Shown here: in pieces, positions 8,948 through 18,720 of the stretch
Layout: each line of letters opens with the position of its first letter
How positions within the stretch are numbered: the stretch's first letter is position 1
From: Mucilaginibacter ginsenosidivorans
GTDB lineage: Bacteria > Bacteroidota > Bacteroidia > Sphingobacteriales > Sphingobacteriaceae
Assembly (NCBI RefSeq): GCF_007971025.1
Contig: NZ_CP042436.1
Location: 2,418,001-2,482,000 of the forward strand
Length of the DNA: 64,000 nucleotides
Direction: 5' to 3'
Translations under genes and position numbers: made by a program
The notes under the pieces: generated by a model
The model's input: the letters and a program-made list of their open reading frames with translations, nothing else
Told to the model about the DNA's origin: nothing
Database searches by the model: none

Positions 8948-9133
8948 ATGGAAGGTGTAAGTTATATGACAGATCATCATAACCGCAAAAAGGCAGTAGT
9001 GATCGATTTGAAAACTATTGAGCAGCACGAAGAGGATGTTCATGATCTTATTGATACCTTAATTGCCGAAAGCCGCAAGAACGATGAATTAATTGATTGG
9101 GAAAAGGCTAAAGAGGATTTGACGTTATATTGA
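8948..9133 (+). CDS. Small antitoxin-like protein, apparently without a toxin
   Basis: A 61-residue acidic protein, with KKAVVIDLKTIEQHEEDVHDL in the first half and a C-terminal amphipathic helix with SRKNDELIDWEKAKEDL. The layout, a short beta strand followed by helices and a Trp-containing acidic tail, resembles RelB/Phd-type antitoxins in Bacteroidota, but I cannot assign a family. Nothing follows it on the same strand: the next gene is the convergent PemK/MazF toxin 25 bases away. It may be an orphan antitoxin or a lone regulator. A second Met at 8966 is an alternative start. Confidence 0.55.
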   Translation: MEGVSYMTDHHNRKKAVVIDLKTIEQHEEDVHDLIDTLIAESRKNDELIDWEKAKEDLTLY

Positions 9134-9158
9134 GTGATTTGCGAACTATAGACTCCGG

Positions 9159-9497
9159 TCAAAAGACCCTTTTTATCAAATGAAGGATACCGGATAAAGT
9201 TTGAGAATTAACCTCGCTGATCTTACCTATAATTTGCTTCTCCCAAACCCGGATCGTCATAATTTTGTTGCACCGCACTTCACTACCGTAGGGCAATGAC
9301 TGCGACAGATCGTCATTGTTTAAAGCATACGAGAACTCAGAATCGCGGGTTTTTGTGGTTATCGGGCAAACCAGGACATCATTATCCAATTGGTTGCTTA
9401 TCTCATTAGAAACAACAATTGCAGGCCGGAGTTTGGTTTTGGCAGGTTTGTCGGTTAACGGATAATGTACCGCAATTACATCCCCTTGTTTGTACAT
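9159..9497 (-). CDS. PemK/MazF family toxin
   Basis: Probable sequence-specific endoribonuclease toxin of a type II system. The N-terminus KQGDVIAVHYPLTD, then KTKLRPAIVVSNE (the RP-A-hVhS strand) and CPITTKT are family hallmarks; the length of 112 residues is typical. The ATG lies inside the end of the upstream gene (22-base overlap), so the two are translationally coupled with the antitoxin first. Confidence 0.82.
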   Translation of the reverse strand: MYKQGDVIAVHYPLTDKPAKTKLRPAIVVSNEISNQLDNDVLVCPITTKTRDSEFSYALNNDDLSQSLPYGSEVRCNKIMTIRVWEKQIIGKISEVNSQTLSGILHLIKRVF

Positions 9498-9730
9498 TGA
9501 AGGCGGTCCTTTATAAAATCATCCCAATGTTCATTTTCGGTGCCTTCCCATACTTCCTGAAAAGATTCCAGAGATATGGCAGTCATCATGTCGGTGGTTA
9601 CTTCGTTACCATTATCCAAAGAAGTTTCATACAGCATCATATCCCGCACCTCCTTTTTAATTTCCGGTTTCATCGCTTTAAAAAGTGTCCAGAATGCCAG
9701 CGCTTCTTTTGAATGTTTAATTGTTAGCAT
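9476..9730 (-). CDS. Putative antitoxin of the PemK/MazF pair
   Basis: An 84-residue, strongly acidic, helical protein (for example KPEIKKEVRDMM and EVWEGTENEHWDDF) directly upstream of and overlapping the PemK/MazF toxin. No known antitoxin family is recognisable, so the assignment rests on position, size, charge and overlap. It would neutralise the toxin and probably autoregulate the operon. Confidence 0.65.
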   Translation of the reverse strand: MLTIKHSKEALAFWTLFKAMKPEIKKEVRDMMLYETSLDNGNEVTTDMMTAISLESFQEVWEGTENEHWDDFIKDRLQCTNKGM

Positions 9731-9815
9731 ACCAATATTAAACGTAATACAAACTTATAAAAAATTAGGATTATATACAATATGTTATATTAAGGCAGCA
9801 TGTTAGGCAGTATGA

Positions 9816-12266
9816 TTAAAAACTCACCCCCACCCTCAACCCATTCTTAATATTGCTGCCGCTGTTGAACGACGTACCGTACATTACCCTGAAACCAAAA
9901 TACTGCAGGCCCACACCCAGCTCCATATAGTTTTTCAACTGCGGCGTTGACAGGTAATTGAAGTCGACGATCTCCTGTAATTTCAGCTTGCGTATCAGTG
10001 GTATCTTGTTGGTAATAAAGCCCGAGAAGTTGTGCTCTGCATGGGCCTCGATATATTGATCAGGTGTGCTGAACTGGTAATAATCCAGCAGTAAAAAGCT
10101 GTTGATGCCGCTTTTGTAGAAGGTTACCTGGTTGCCGCTGAATTGTTTAAAGTCGGGATAATACAGGCTGTTCGCATTCAGGAATTTACCCGCGCCGACG
10201 AAGAATGATGTACGCCCGTACATACCCAGGCTGATGTCCTGCTTACTGATATCAGCCGCAAGCAGGTCGTAATCCACCGCGGAGCCAAAGATGTTTTTGA
10301 TGCCTTTGGTAAAGGTCAACCCGATGGTTGGGTACTCCGATGGCAAATATCTGCGGCCGAAAGGATAAGTTTCGTACTTATTGCTGAAATCGTAGGTGGT
10401 TCTCAGGGTTACCTTGAACGACTGGTTTTGCGGAAATAATGGATGATCAACAGCCTGTGTCAAAGGGTTGTTCGACGTAAATGCATGATCGCCGGGGTGA
10501 AAGAAGCTGTAGCCACTTGTATTGGGCAGCCATTTCCTGTCGGCCCATTCAACGGATGCGCTTGCCTGCCATCCGCCGGTTATCCTGCCGGAAAGCGATG
10601 CGGCCAGGAATTTCTTTTGGTATAATTTCTCGTAGTTTTCGCGCTCGAACAGTGTATAAACTGAATTAACAAACGGGGATATCGGCTCGTGGTTATTCAG
10701 GTCGACCACATCGGTTCCTCCGCCAAGATTAAGGTAAAAATTGCCCACGGGCAGTGTAGTATTGGCGCTGGCGTTGAATAAATGATTTGAAAAACCATAC
10801 CGTACCTTCGCCCCAAACGAAACAAACTTCCTGCTATTGCTGTCTGCCTGTTTCCGGTAGCTGAAACCATAATTCAAAACCGGACCCTCTACCGTATTGT
10901 ATTGTATCGACGTCACCAGCGGGTCAAGGTGATAAAACGCATGCTTATACCGGTCGATGATGTTGATGCCGGTTAATACCAGGCCCGTTGGTGTTACTTT
11001 GTTAGTGGCTTTGTCCAATGAATCCAGGTAGGCTTTTGTTTCCCTTTTCGCCGCCAGCTTTTCCTTTTTCCTGTAATCGGTGCGTTCCTCTTCGGTAAGG
11101 GGTATCGGCCTTTCCCTGTTCCAGAAGGCAGTGTCATTTTTGTTGACTTTTTGGGGGATGTTCAGCAATTCGTTAAACTCGTGCTTTTTAAAGGTTGGGT
11201 TCAGGTCGTAATCCTTATAAACCGATATGAAGTAGCCCTTTAGCCTGAAACCAAACAGGCCACCGCTAAATTCGAACTTGTTCGACGACTGAAGCCACCT
11301 GTTGGAGTCGACTGGCATAAACTGCTGGTTGATGCGCAGCGTATCAGCAAAGTTGATATTGGCGCGACTCGTAATATACAGGTCGAGTGCATAGATGCGC
11401 CAGCTGCCGTCGATGATATAAATAAAGCCGTCGAAACAGGGATCATGGCCGCGCTTGGGCGTAACACGTATCTTGTTAATGAGCACTCCGTTTTCGGTAG
11501 AGGTGCCCATCAGTTTATATTTATAGTAGAACAGGGCATTGTCCGACACCGGCGAAACGAGCGGCCTGTTGCTCAACCCCTGCCAATCCTGGAAATTTTC
11601 GTAAAAGTTTACCTTGGCATCAGTTGCCCGGTTAAAGCTGAACATGCGGTTGCTGCCCGAGAATTTGGAGGATACCATCTCCTCGTGTAATTGGCCAGGA
11701 TATTTATAACTCAGTTTTGACTGGGATTCGGACAGGTAAACAATACCCCTGCGGTTGGAGTCCAGCCCAATTTCCCGGCCTATTTGATTGATGTCTGCAC
11801 CCATAAATTTCTTTGGTGCGGCAACAAGTTTTTGTAAACCTTTGATATACACATCGCAGGTATAAGCTTTTATCTCGTTTAAGTGGGCCTTCCGCCGCCG
11901 TACTGCTTTGCGGATAATAGCGTAGGCAGGGTCCTCGCCTTTAGCGCTGATGGTGACGTCGCTTAGTTGGTATACCTCGGCATTAAGCGTAATATTGAGT
12001 ACTGTATTGGTTTTAAGATCGACGGCGCGGCTTTCCTGCTTATAGCCCACGGCGCGGTATAAAATTTCGTACCTGCCCGGCTGCAGCTTTAGTGTATACT
12101 CACCCTCGCTGTTTGCCGAAGTGCCTTTGGTAGTGGTTTTAACGTAGATACTTGCAAAGGGAACCGAATTGCCACTTTGATCGGTGATCTTCCCGCTCAG
12201 CGTTACCTGGGCCGATGCAGCTGTGCAGATAAATAGAAAAATGAAAGCAGGTAAGGTAAATCTCAT
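9816..12266 (-). CDS. DUF5686 / carboxypeptidase-like regulatory domain outer-membrane protein
   Basis: An 816-residue exported protein. The signal peptide (about residues 1-19, ending ASAQ) is followed by a CarboxypepD_reg-like beta-sandwich (VTLSGKITDQSGNSVPFASIYV, about 20-105), the DUF5686 region and a C-terminal half of alternating aromatic beta strands ending in GVSF. The ending suggests an outer-membrane beta-barrel. The family is widespread in Bacteroidota and its function is unknown; envelope or cell-surface roles are inferred. It is a single gene with no obvious partner. The start ATG lies directly before the signal peptide. Confidence 0.82.
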   Translation of the reverse strand: MRFTLPAFIFLFICTAASAQVTLSGKITDQSGNSVPFASIYVKTTTKGTSANSEGEYTLKLQPGRYEILYRAVGYKQESRAVDLKTNTVLNITLNAEVYQLSDVTISAKGEDPAYAIIRKAVRRRKAHLNEIKAYTCDVYIKGLQKLVAAPKKFMGADINQIGREIGLDSNRRGIVYLSESQSKLSYKYPGQLHEEMVSSKFSGSNRMFSFNRATDAKVNFYENFQDWQGLSNRPLVSPVSDNALFYYKYKLMGTSTENGVLINKIRVTPKRGHDPCFDGFIYIIDGSWRIYALDLYITSRANINFADTLRINQQFMPVDSNRWLQSSNKFEFSGGLFGFRLKGYFISVYKDYDLNPTFKKHEFNELLNIPQKVNKNDTAFWNRERPIPLTEEERTDYRKKEKLAAKRETKAYLDSLDKATNKVTPTGLVLTGINIIDRYKHAFYHLDPLVTSIQYNTVEGPVLNYGFSYRKQADSNSRKFVSFGAKVRYGFSNHLFNASANTTLPVGNFYLNLGGGTDVVDLNNHEPISPFVNSVYTLFERENYEKLYQKKFLAASLSGRITGGWQASASVEWADRKWLPNTSGYSFFHPGDHAFTSNNPLTQAVDHPLFPQNQSFKVTLRTTYDFSNKYETYPFGRRYLPSEYPTIGLTFTKGIKNIFGSAVDYDLLAADISKQDISLGMYGRTSFFVGAGKFLNANSLYYPDFKQFSGNQVTFYKSGINSFLLLDYYQFSTPDQYIEAHAEHNFSGFITNKIPLIRKLKLQEIVDFNYLSTPQLKNYMELGVGLQYFGFRVMYGTSFNSGSNIKNGLRVGVSF

Positions 12267-12350
12267 ATACAGCAGACTTTATGCTAAGATGAGTTTAATT
12301 GGGAATAGTTACGAGAGGCGAGGTGTTAATTAGTGTTAAAACACGATTTC

Positions 12351-14544
<2,194 letters not shown>

Positions 14545-14776
14545 ATTTTTGGCATGGTAAGTTATTTTTTTTTATTTGAATTGGAATTTACAGAATTCTG
14601 TTTATTCTCAGGTTCTGATTCAGTCAATAGTGGCATCCTTTGCACAACTTTCTCCTTTTTGCGTTCCCCTTCCTCTCTTCTTTATTTTTCACAACAACTG
14701 TAACTTATAGGCCGCGAACCTCGTTTCACTATGTATAAATAATTCATATTGACAAACGTGAGGGAGGACTTCGGAC
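14545..14776. other. Intergenic region without a gene
   Basis: This is the rest of a 340-base gene-free gap. It contains a 10-bp palindrome CAGAATTCTG (about 14593-14602) inside AT-rich sequence resembling degenerate dispersed repeats, and a GGGAGGA box at 14761-14767 serving the next gene. I saw nothing else convincing. Confidence 0.4.
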
Positions 14777-14998
14777 ATGAACACAGTTAACACTTCTTAC
14801 TGGACAAATTTAGTAGTAGACATCATTACCAAACAGGGCGCTTCGTTTGAATTTGCGATGTGCATCATCAGTAAAACGCCGGGCTTCGTGCTTTCGGGCG
14901 TTACTGTTGCCGACCTGGAGCAAAACGTAGTGGAAGTAATGGTCAACACCATTTCGCTCGACGCCGCGCGCGAGGCTAAACTCGCCAGGGCCAATTAA
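14777..14998 (+). CDS. Conserved-looking small protein of unknown function (73 aa)
   Basis: The frame opens MNTVNTSYWTNLVVDII and ends AREAKLARAN. It is a soluble mixed alpha/beta protein with no signal peptide or membrane segment; I do not recognise a family. Support for coding comes from GC-rich third positions and a very strong Shine-Dalgarno (GGGAGGA) ten bases upstream, which is unusual in this phylum. It is divergent from ligA. No function is proposed. Confidence 0.6.
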   Translation: MNTVNTSYWTNLVVDIITKQGASFEFAMCIISKTPGFVLSGVTVADLEQNVVEVMVNTISLDAAREAKLARAN

Positions 14999-15128
14999 TA
15001 ATATCGTTATCTGCTCACTTAATTCTTAAACAGGCAGAAGAAGCCGGTATTGCCTGATTGACTATGGATGCGTTTCGGCGCAGGATGAACACATTTTTTA
15101 GCCAGAAGAAGGAAGCAGCAAACCGTAC

Positions 15129-16049
15129 TTAATTATCGCTGATCGTCTGGTCGTCCGTGATCGTCATCGGGATGATCATGCCACCGGGCAGTTTGGGGTT
15201 ATCTTTGATCTCGACGTTACCTTTAATCACCTGGTTTATACGGGCCTCGGCTATCCAGCCGCTTTCCCGGTCAATTTTCAGATCGTATTGCGAAACGCCG
15301 TTGATGTTATATTTCATCGGCATGCCATTCATTTCAGTGAATTCGGTATTGTTTGACGGCGAGATCACCGATTCGCCATGCACCATATAAGCGCTGGCAG
15401 TAATATCGTTCAAAGTAAAGGTGGTGGTCATTTTGGTTTGCATCGCTGTTTGCATATCAGTATTCACAGACCATTTATCGTTTTTCTCTACCTTCACATC
15501 CGGAAATATTGCCGTACCGATCTCCATATTACTTTTGAATGCTTTTGGGCCGAACGAGGTCATCAACTGCTCTCTGAATTGGGTCATTTGTTCCTCCGAT
15601 AATTGCGTCACGCCTTCAAAAAGCCCTTTTGACAAGGCCCCGGTATTACTTATCGAAAGTAATTTGCCTGTTTTGGACATTACGATCGAAAACGGTTTAT
15701 TGGTCATGTTACCCATGATGACCGAGAAGATGTCGTTGGGATCCTTTTTGTCCGATTCAAAATTTATAGTACCGCCGGGCAGTGTCATTTGCATGCCTAT
15801 ACGGTCGTACTTAACCTGCATGGCGTACGCGGTATCCATAACAGCAGTTACCGTGAATGCCATTTTTGCCGTAATGGTGGAATTAATATTCTGAAACTGG
15901 CCGCTGATAGTTTGGCTGACAGCCATATTGGTGTTAGTGACCATGTAATAGGTGTTACCCTTGACCAGGTGAAGCGCCAGGGTCGATTTTTGTGCGAAGG
16001 AGGATATGCCTGTAAGCAGGAGTATGCTGAATGATATAAGTTTTTTCAT
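15129..16049 (-). CDS. Secreted DUF6263-like protein
   Basis: A 306-residue exported protein with a clear signal peptide (MKKLISFSILLLTGISSFAQ). The mature part is rich in beta strands and Thr/Met and matches the DUF6263 style (KGNTYYMVTNTNMAVSQTI, TAVMDTAYAMQVKYDRI). It ends GGMIIPMTITDDQTISDN. The function is unknown; periplasmic or cell-surface location is inferred. The gene is monocistronic, with no partner within 200 bases. Confidence 0.7.
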   Translation of the reverse strand: MKKLISFSILLLTGISSFAQKSTLALHLVKGNTYYMVTNTNMAVSQTISGQFQNINSTITAKMAFTVTAVMDTAYAMQVKYDRIGMQMTLPGGTINFESDKKDPNDIFSVIMGNMTNKPFSIVMSKTGKLLSISNTGALSKGLFEGVTQLSEEQMTQFREQLMTSFGPKAFKSNMEIGTAIFPDVKVEKNDKWSVNTDMQTAMQTKMTTTFTLNDITASAYMVHGESVISPSNNTEFTEMNGMPMKYNINGVSQYDLKIDRESGWIAEARINQVIKGNVEIKDNPKLPGGMIIPMTITDDQTISDN

Positions 16050-16235
16050 GACAGGGGTAAGAAACCGTTTGAATGCCTAAGCCGTTGATTATTAAAGTAC
16101 TTATACGAATAGGGTCCATGATGGTTTCGTGTAAATTTCTAAGTAACAACACGTTACGGGCAAAAAAGTTTCAGCCGGTGTAAAGTATTTTTGTACGGAT
16201 TAATAATGCACCTGTATTTAAACCGGTGCAATAAA

Positions 16236-16274
16236 AGAACAGCGATGAATAAGGATCATCGCTGTTCTTTTTTT
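16236..16274. terminator. Bidirectional intrinsic terminator (DUF885 gene)
   Basis: Perfect stem AGAACAGCGATGA / TCATCGCTGTTCT with a seven-base loop and T tracts on both strands. It lies 15 bases beyond the stop of the minus-strand DUF885 gene. Confidence 0.88.
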
Positions 16275-16288
16275 CCGGGAATTCCGGT

Positions 16289-18055
16289 TTAATGCTGGGC
16301 GGGGGCCTCCTTGGCCAGCATAGCCTCTTTTATCAGTTTTACAGGTGCGTTGCCGAAACTCAAAAACCGCTCGTTAAATTCCTTCAGGTTATACTTGTCA
16401 CCCATTTTGCTTTTATAATCGTCGCGCAGGTCCATTATCTCCTTGTAGCCGGTATAATAGCTATCCAGTTGTACACTGGTCACACTCACGCGCTTCCATT
16501 TGTTGTCAGCCTCGGCTTGCTGCTGAAAGGCCTCGCGGGTTAACATCGTAATGGCTTGTTGCCTGGACAGGTTAAGACAATGCACGCTATAGTCCAATAT
16601 CGTGTTACATACCGACCTCAGGTTCCATTTGTACCACATCAGCCACATTTCGGGCGAGTTATCGCCAAAACCGGCGTCGAGCATCATTTGTTCGCTGTAT
16701 ACGGCCCAGCCTTCAACCATGGCGCCGTTGCCAAAGATGGATTTTATCATGCTGGGGGTTTTATTGGCATAAACCAATTGCACGTAGTGCCCCGGTATCG
16801 CCTCGTGGATACAGAGTATCTGTAAAATGTAGTCATTGTATTCCCGCAAATAGCTCTCAGCGCGGTCGGGCGACCATCCCGAAAGGCTGCCCACGTTAAA
16901 GTACGAGTTTTGCCCCGCATCGTACGGACCGGGCGAACTCATAGAGGCACCGGCTACCCCGGCCATATAGCCCGGTTCTTTACGCACCAGCAGCGGCTTG
17001 GTTGGGTCGAGCGTAAGCAGGTCCTTCGATGTGACAAACTGGGTAAGTTTTGGCAGCTCCTTTTCAATGGCACTTTGGAACTCGCCGGGCTGTACGTGTT
17101 TTGAAGACAGGGTATCTATCATTTTGCCTATCAGCTCCAGCGTATCGGCAGGCATTGGCGCGTTACCGAAATATTTTGGCCAAAGTTTGACGCTTATCTT
17201 CGCCATTTCATGGTGCACGGCTTTTTTACGATCTACCGCCGCATTGTAAATCTGCTGCGCCGTTTTTGACGATTGTATCTCGTATTTAAATTTGTCCTCG
17301 TACAGGTCCTTACCCAGCCTGAAGCTGCGGGGTTTGTCGTTTTTCAGGTTTTTCAGAAAGTCGGCAAAACCTTTGATGGCGTCGGCAGACAGTTTTGCGC
17401 GGTCGAGCATCAGCTTTTTGGTCGCATCGGGGATATTTGTTTTCTTAAGCGAATCGGCAAAGTCGGTTTCAAATACGCCCACACCACCCATGTGCTGGTC
17501 AATGGCCAGTTCTGTAAGCTCTGTAACCGGGTTTTTTATCTGTTTTTCAGCCTCTTTATAAAATGCCGGTATAGCCGACATCTTTTCATAAAAACTGGTT
17601 AGCCGTTTGGCAAGCGGCGCATAATGTTCGTTCAGGATGTAGGCAAAGGTACCGATGACATTGTACGATGACGGGTCCCACTCGTAGGCTTTTAGTTGCT
17701 GCTCGCGCCACACCATGTACTGCATCTGGTTTTGCAGGATAGCGTAATCCATTTTGTTCGATTCCAAAAATGTCGCCGGCGAGTAGCGGCCCAATGAGTC
17801 AAGCTGAACTTTGGCAAATTTGATCAGCTTTTCCCGGTTCTTCTTGTCGGGAACCAGTAACACGCTGTCATATTTATGATAACCGACGCTGGTGCCCCAG
17901 TCGGGGTTCAGTTTCCAGAACTCGTCGAGAAAATGTTTTTCATAGTCGTTGAAGGCAGCATCGTCAATACTCCCCTGCAAAGGCCCTGTCGAGTCTTTTT
18001 TGCATGCAGTGAGCGTAGAGGCCAGCAGGAAGAAGATGGTTATCTTTTTTATCAC
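16289..18055 (-). CDS. DUF885 family lipoprotein (putative metallopeptidase)
   Basis: A 588-residue envelope lipoprotein: the signal ends in a lipobox (LTAC) with the acylated Cys at residue 18. The conserved HEAIPGHY motif near residue 405 is the HExxxGH-type zinc site of DUF885 proteins, which are related to M32-like peptidases. Other family blocks are GTSVGYHKYD near residue 60, MVEGWAVYSEQMM near 440 and RQAITMLTREAF near 510. A peptidase role is inferred from the family. It stands alone, ended by a strong terminator. Confidence 0.82.
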   Translation of the reverse strand: MIKKITIFFLLASTLTACKKDSTGPLQGSIDDAAFNDYEKHFLDEFWKLNPDWGTSVGYHKYDSVLLVPDKKNREKLIKFAKVQLDSLGRYSPATFLESNKMDYAILQNQMQYMVWREQQLKAYEWDPSSYNVIGTFAYILNEHYAPLAKRLTSFYEKMSAIPAFYKEAEKQIKNPVTELTELAIDQHMGGVGVFETDFADSLKKTNIPDATKKLMLDRAKLSADAIKGFADFLKNLKNDKPRSFRLGKDLYEDKFKYEIQSSKTAQQIYNAAVDRKKAVHHEMAKISVKLWPKYFGNAPMPADTLELIGKMIDTLSSKHVQPGEFQSAIEKELPKLTQFVTSKDLLTLDPTKPLLVRKEPGYMAGVAGASMSSPGPYDAGQNSYFNVGSLSGWSPDRAESYLREYNDYILQILCIHEAIPGHYVQLVYANKTPSMIKSIFGNGAMVEGWAVYSEQMMLDAGFGDNSPEMWLMWYKWNLRSVCNTILDYSVHCLNLSRQQAITMLTREAFQQQAEADNKWKRVSVTSVQLDSYYTGYKEIMDLRDDYKSKMGDKYNLKEFNERFLSFGNAPVKLIKEAMLAKEAPAQH

Positions 18056-18325
18056 GTCGGATGGATTTTAACTTGGATGGATAAACTTAAAAACAATTTG
18101 GGCAAAGGCAAAGTAAAATTGTTGAAGTAAATTATTCAGAGAGTTCCTATTGGCTTCACATACTTATTCGTTAGTTTTTGAAAATACCGTGAAAACACGG
18201 GTTGACCGGGAAAAATAGAGGCCATAAATTAGACACATGACCTGAACCTATGCTTTCGAATAGTTCCGCACATCGGCAATTGTATTTAAATCAATGCTTT
18301 ATAAGCAATAAAATACTTTTTGGCC
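18056..18325. other. Intergenic region between the DUF885 gene and peptide precursor 1
   Basis: Divergent gene-free region holding both promoters. No clean TTTG / TAnnTTTG pair was found; a weak TACTTTTTG lies near 18314. The part nearest the precursor is annotated separately as a conserved element. Confidence 0.4.
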
Positions 18326-18390
18326 AAAATAAAGGAGCATGCACTTAACATACATGTGGCCCAAATGCCGGGGCGTGGTTGCGGCAAATA
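18326..18390 (+). promoter_or_regulatory. Conserved leader element upstream of peptide precursor 1
   Basis: About 65 bases ending 27 bases before the precursor start are almost the same as the sequence upstream of precursor 2 (53793-53856, minus strand). Shared blocks include TAAAG-R-AGCATGCACTT, TACATG, GCC-AAATTGCCGGG or its equivalent, and CGTGGT...CGGCAA. It can fold into stem 1 (GCATG 18337-18341 with CATGT 18353-18357) and stem 2 (TGCCG 18366-18370 with CGGCA 18382-18386, loop containing GGCGTGGT). Whether it acts as RNA or as a DNA operator is unknown. Confidence 0.7.
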
Positions 18391-18416
18391 CCTGTTAATT
18401 TAAAATATTTAATTTT

Positions 18417-18638
18417 ATGCAAAAGTTTCAAAAACTCAGCCGGGCTGAGATGAAAAATGTATTAGGTGGGCAACCTGGCGGACCCGGTGGCTGCACATTA
18501 AACAAAAGTTGCACGGCTGTTTTCTTCGACGGACACAATACTGTAACTGGACCTGGTAAATGCGACGTTTCTTGTAATTGTATTCCTGATAGTGGAGGGG
18601 GCTCCAACTACGGTTTTTGCACTAATACAGATTTATAA
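18417..18638 (+). CDS. Double-glycine leader, Cys-rich peptide precursor 1 (RiPP-like)
   Basis: A 73-residue precursor. The 18-residue leader contains KLSRAEMKNVLGG, the double-glycine leader type of Bacteroidota natural-product precursors (TIGR04149-like), expected to be cut after GG by a C39 peptidase-transporter. The 55-residue core has six Cys at core positions 8, 14, 31, 35, 37 and 50 and is rich in Gly, Asn and Thr. No C39 transporter, radical SAM enzyme or lanthionine synthetase is adjacent. A hairpin lies just after the stop and a macroglobulin/TonB-plug gene follows. The leader is 12/18 identical to that of precursor 2 at 53566. Modification and activity are unknown. Confidence 0.82.
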   Translation: MQKFQKLSRAEMKNVLGGQPGGPGGCTLNKSCTAVFFDGHNTVTGPGKCDVSCNCIPDSGGGSNYGFCTNTDL

Positions 18639-18645
18639 TAAGGAC

Positions 18646-18667
18646 GACCGGATGGTTTCATCCGGTC
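18646..18667 (+). terminator. Stem-loop between precursor 1 and the plug-protein gene
   Basis: A perfect 9-bp stem GACCGGATG / CATCCGGTC with a GTTT loop lies eight bases after the precursor stop. No T tract follows, so it may be a leaky terminator or an mRNA-stabilising end that sets the precursor-to-downstream ratio. Confidence 0.5.
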
Positions 18668-18720
18668 ATTACCTAATTTACCAAATAAGCAATGATACGC
18701 ATTTAGAATTTGGATATCCT

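Noticed and set aside
15064..15132. 22-codon plus-strand frame
   Set aside because: It overlaps the convergent stop, has no ribosome-binding site and no recognisable similarity.
18339..18398. Upstream 19-codon reading frame in the leader of precursor 1
   Set aside because: The equivalent frame in the second locus is shifted by indels, so a peptide is not conserved.
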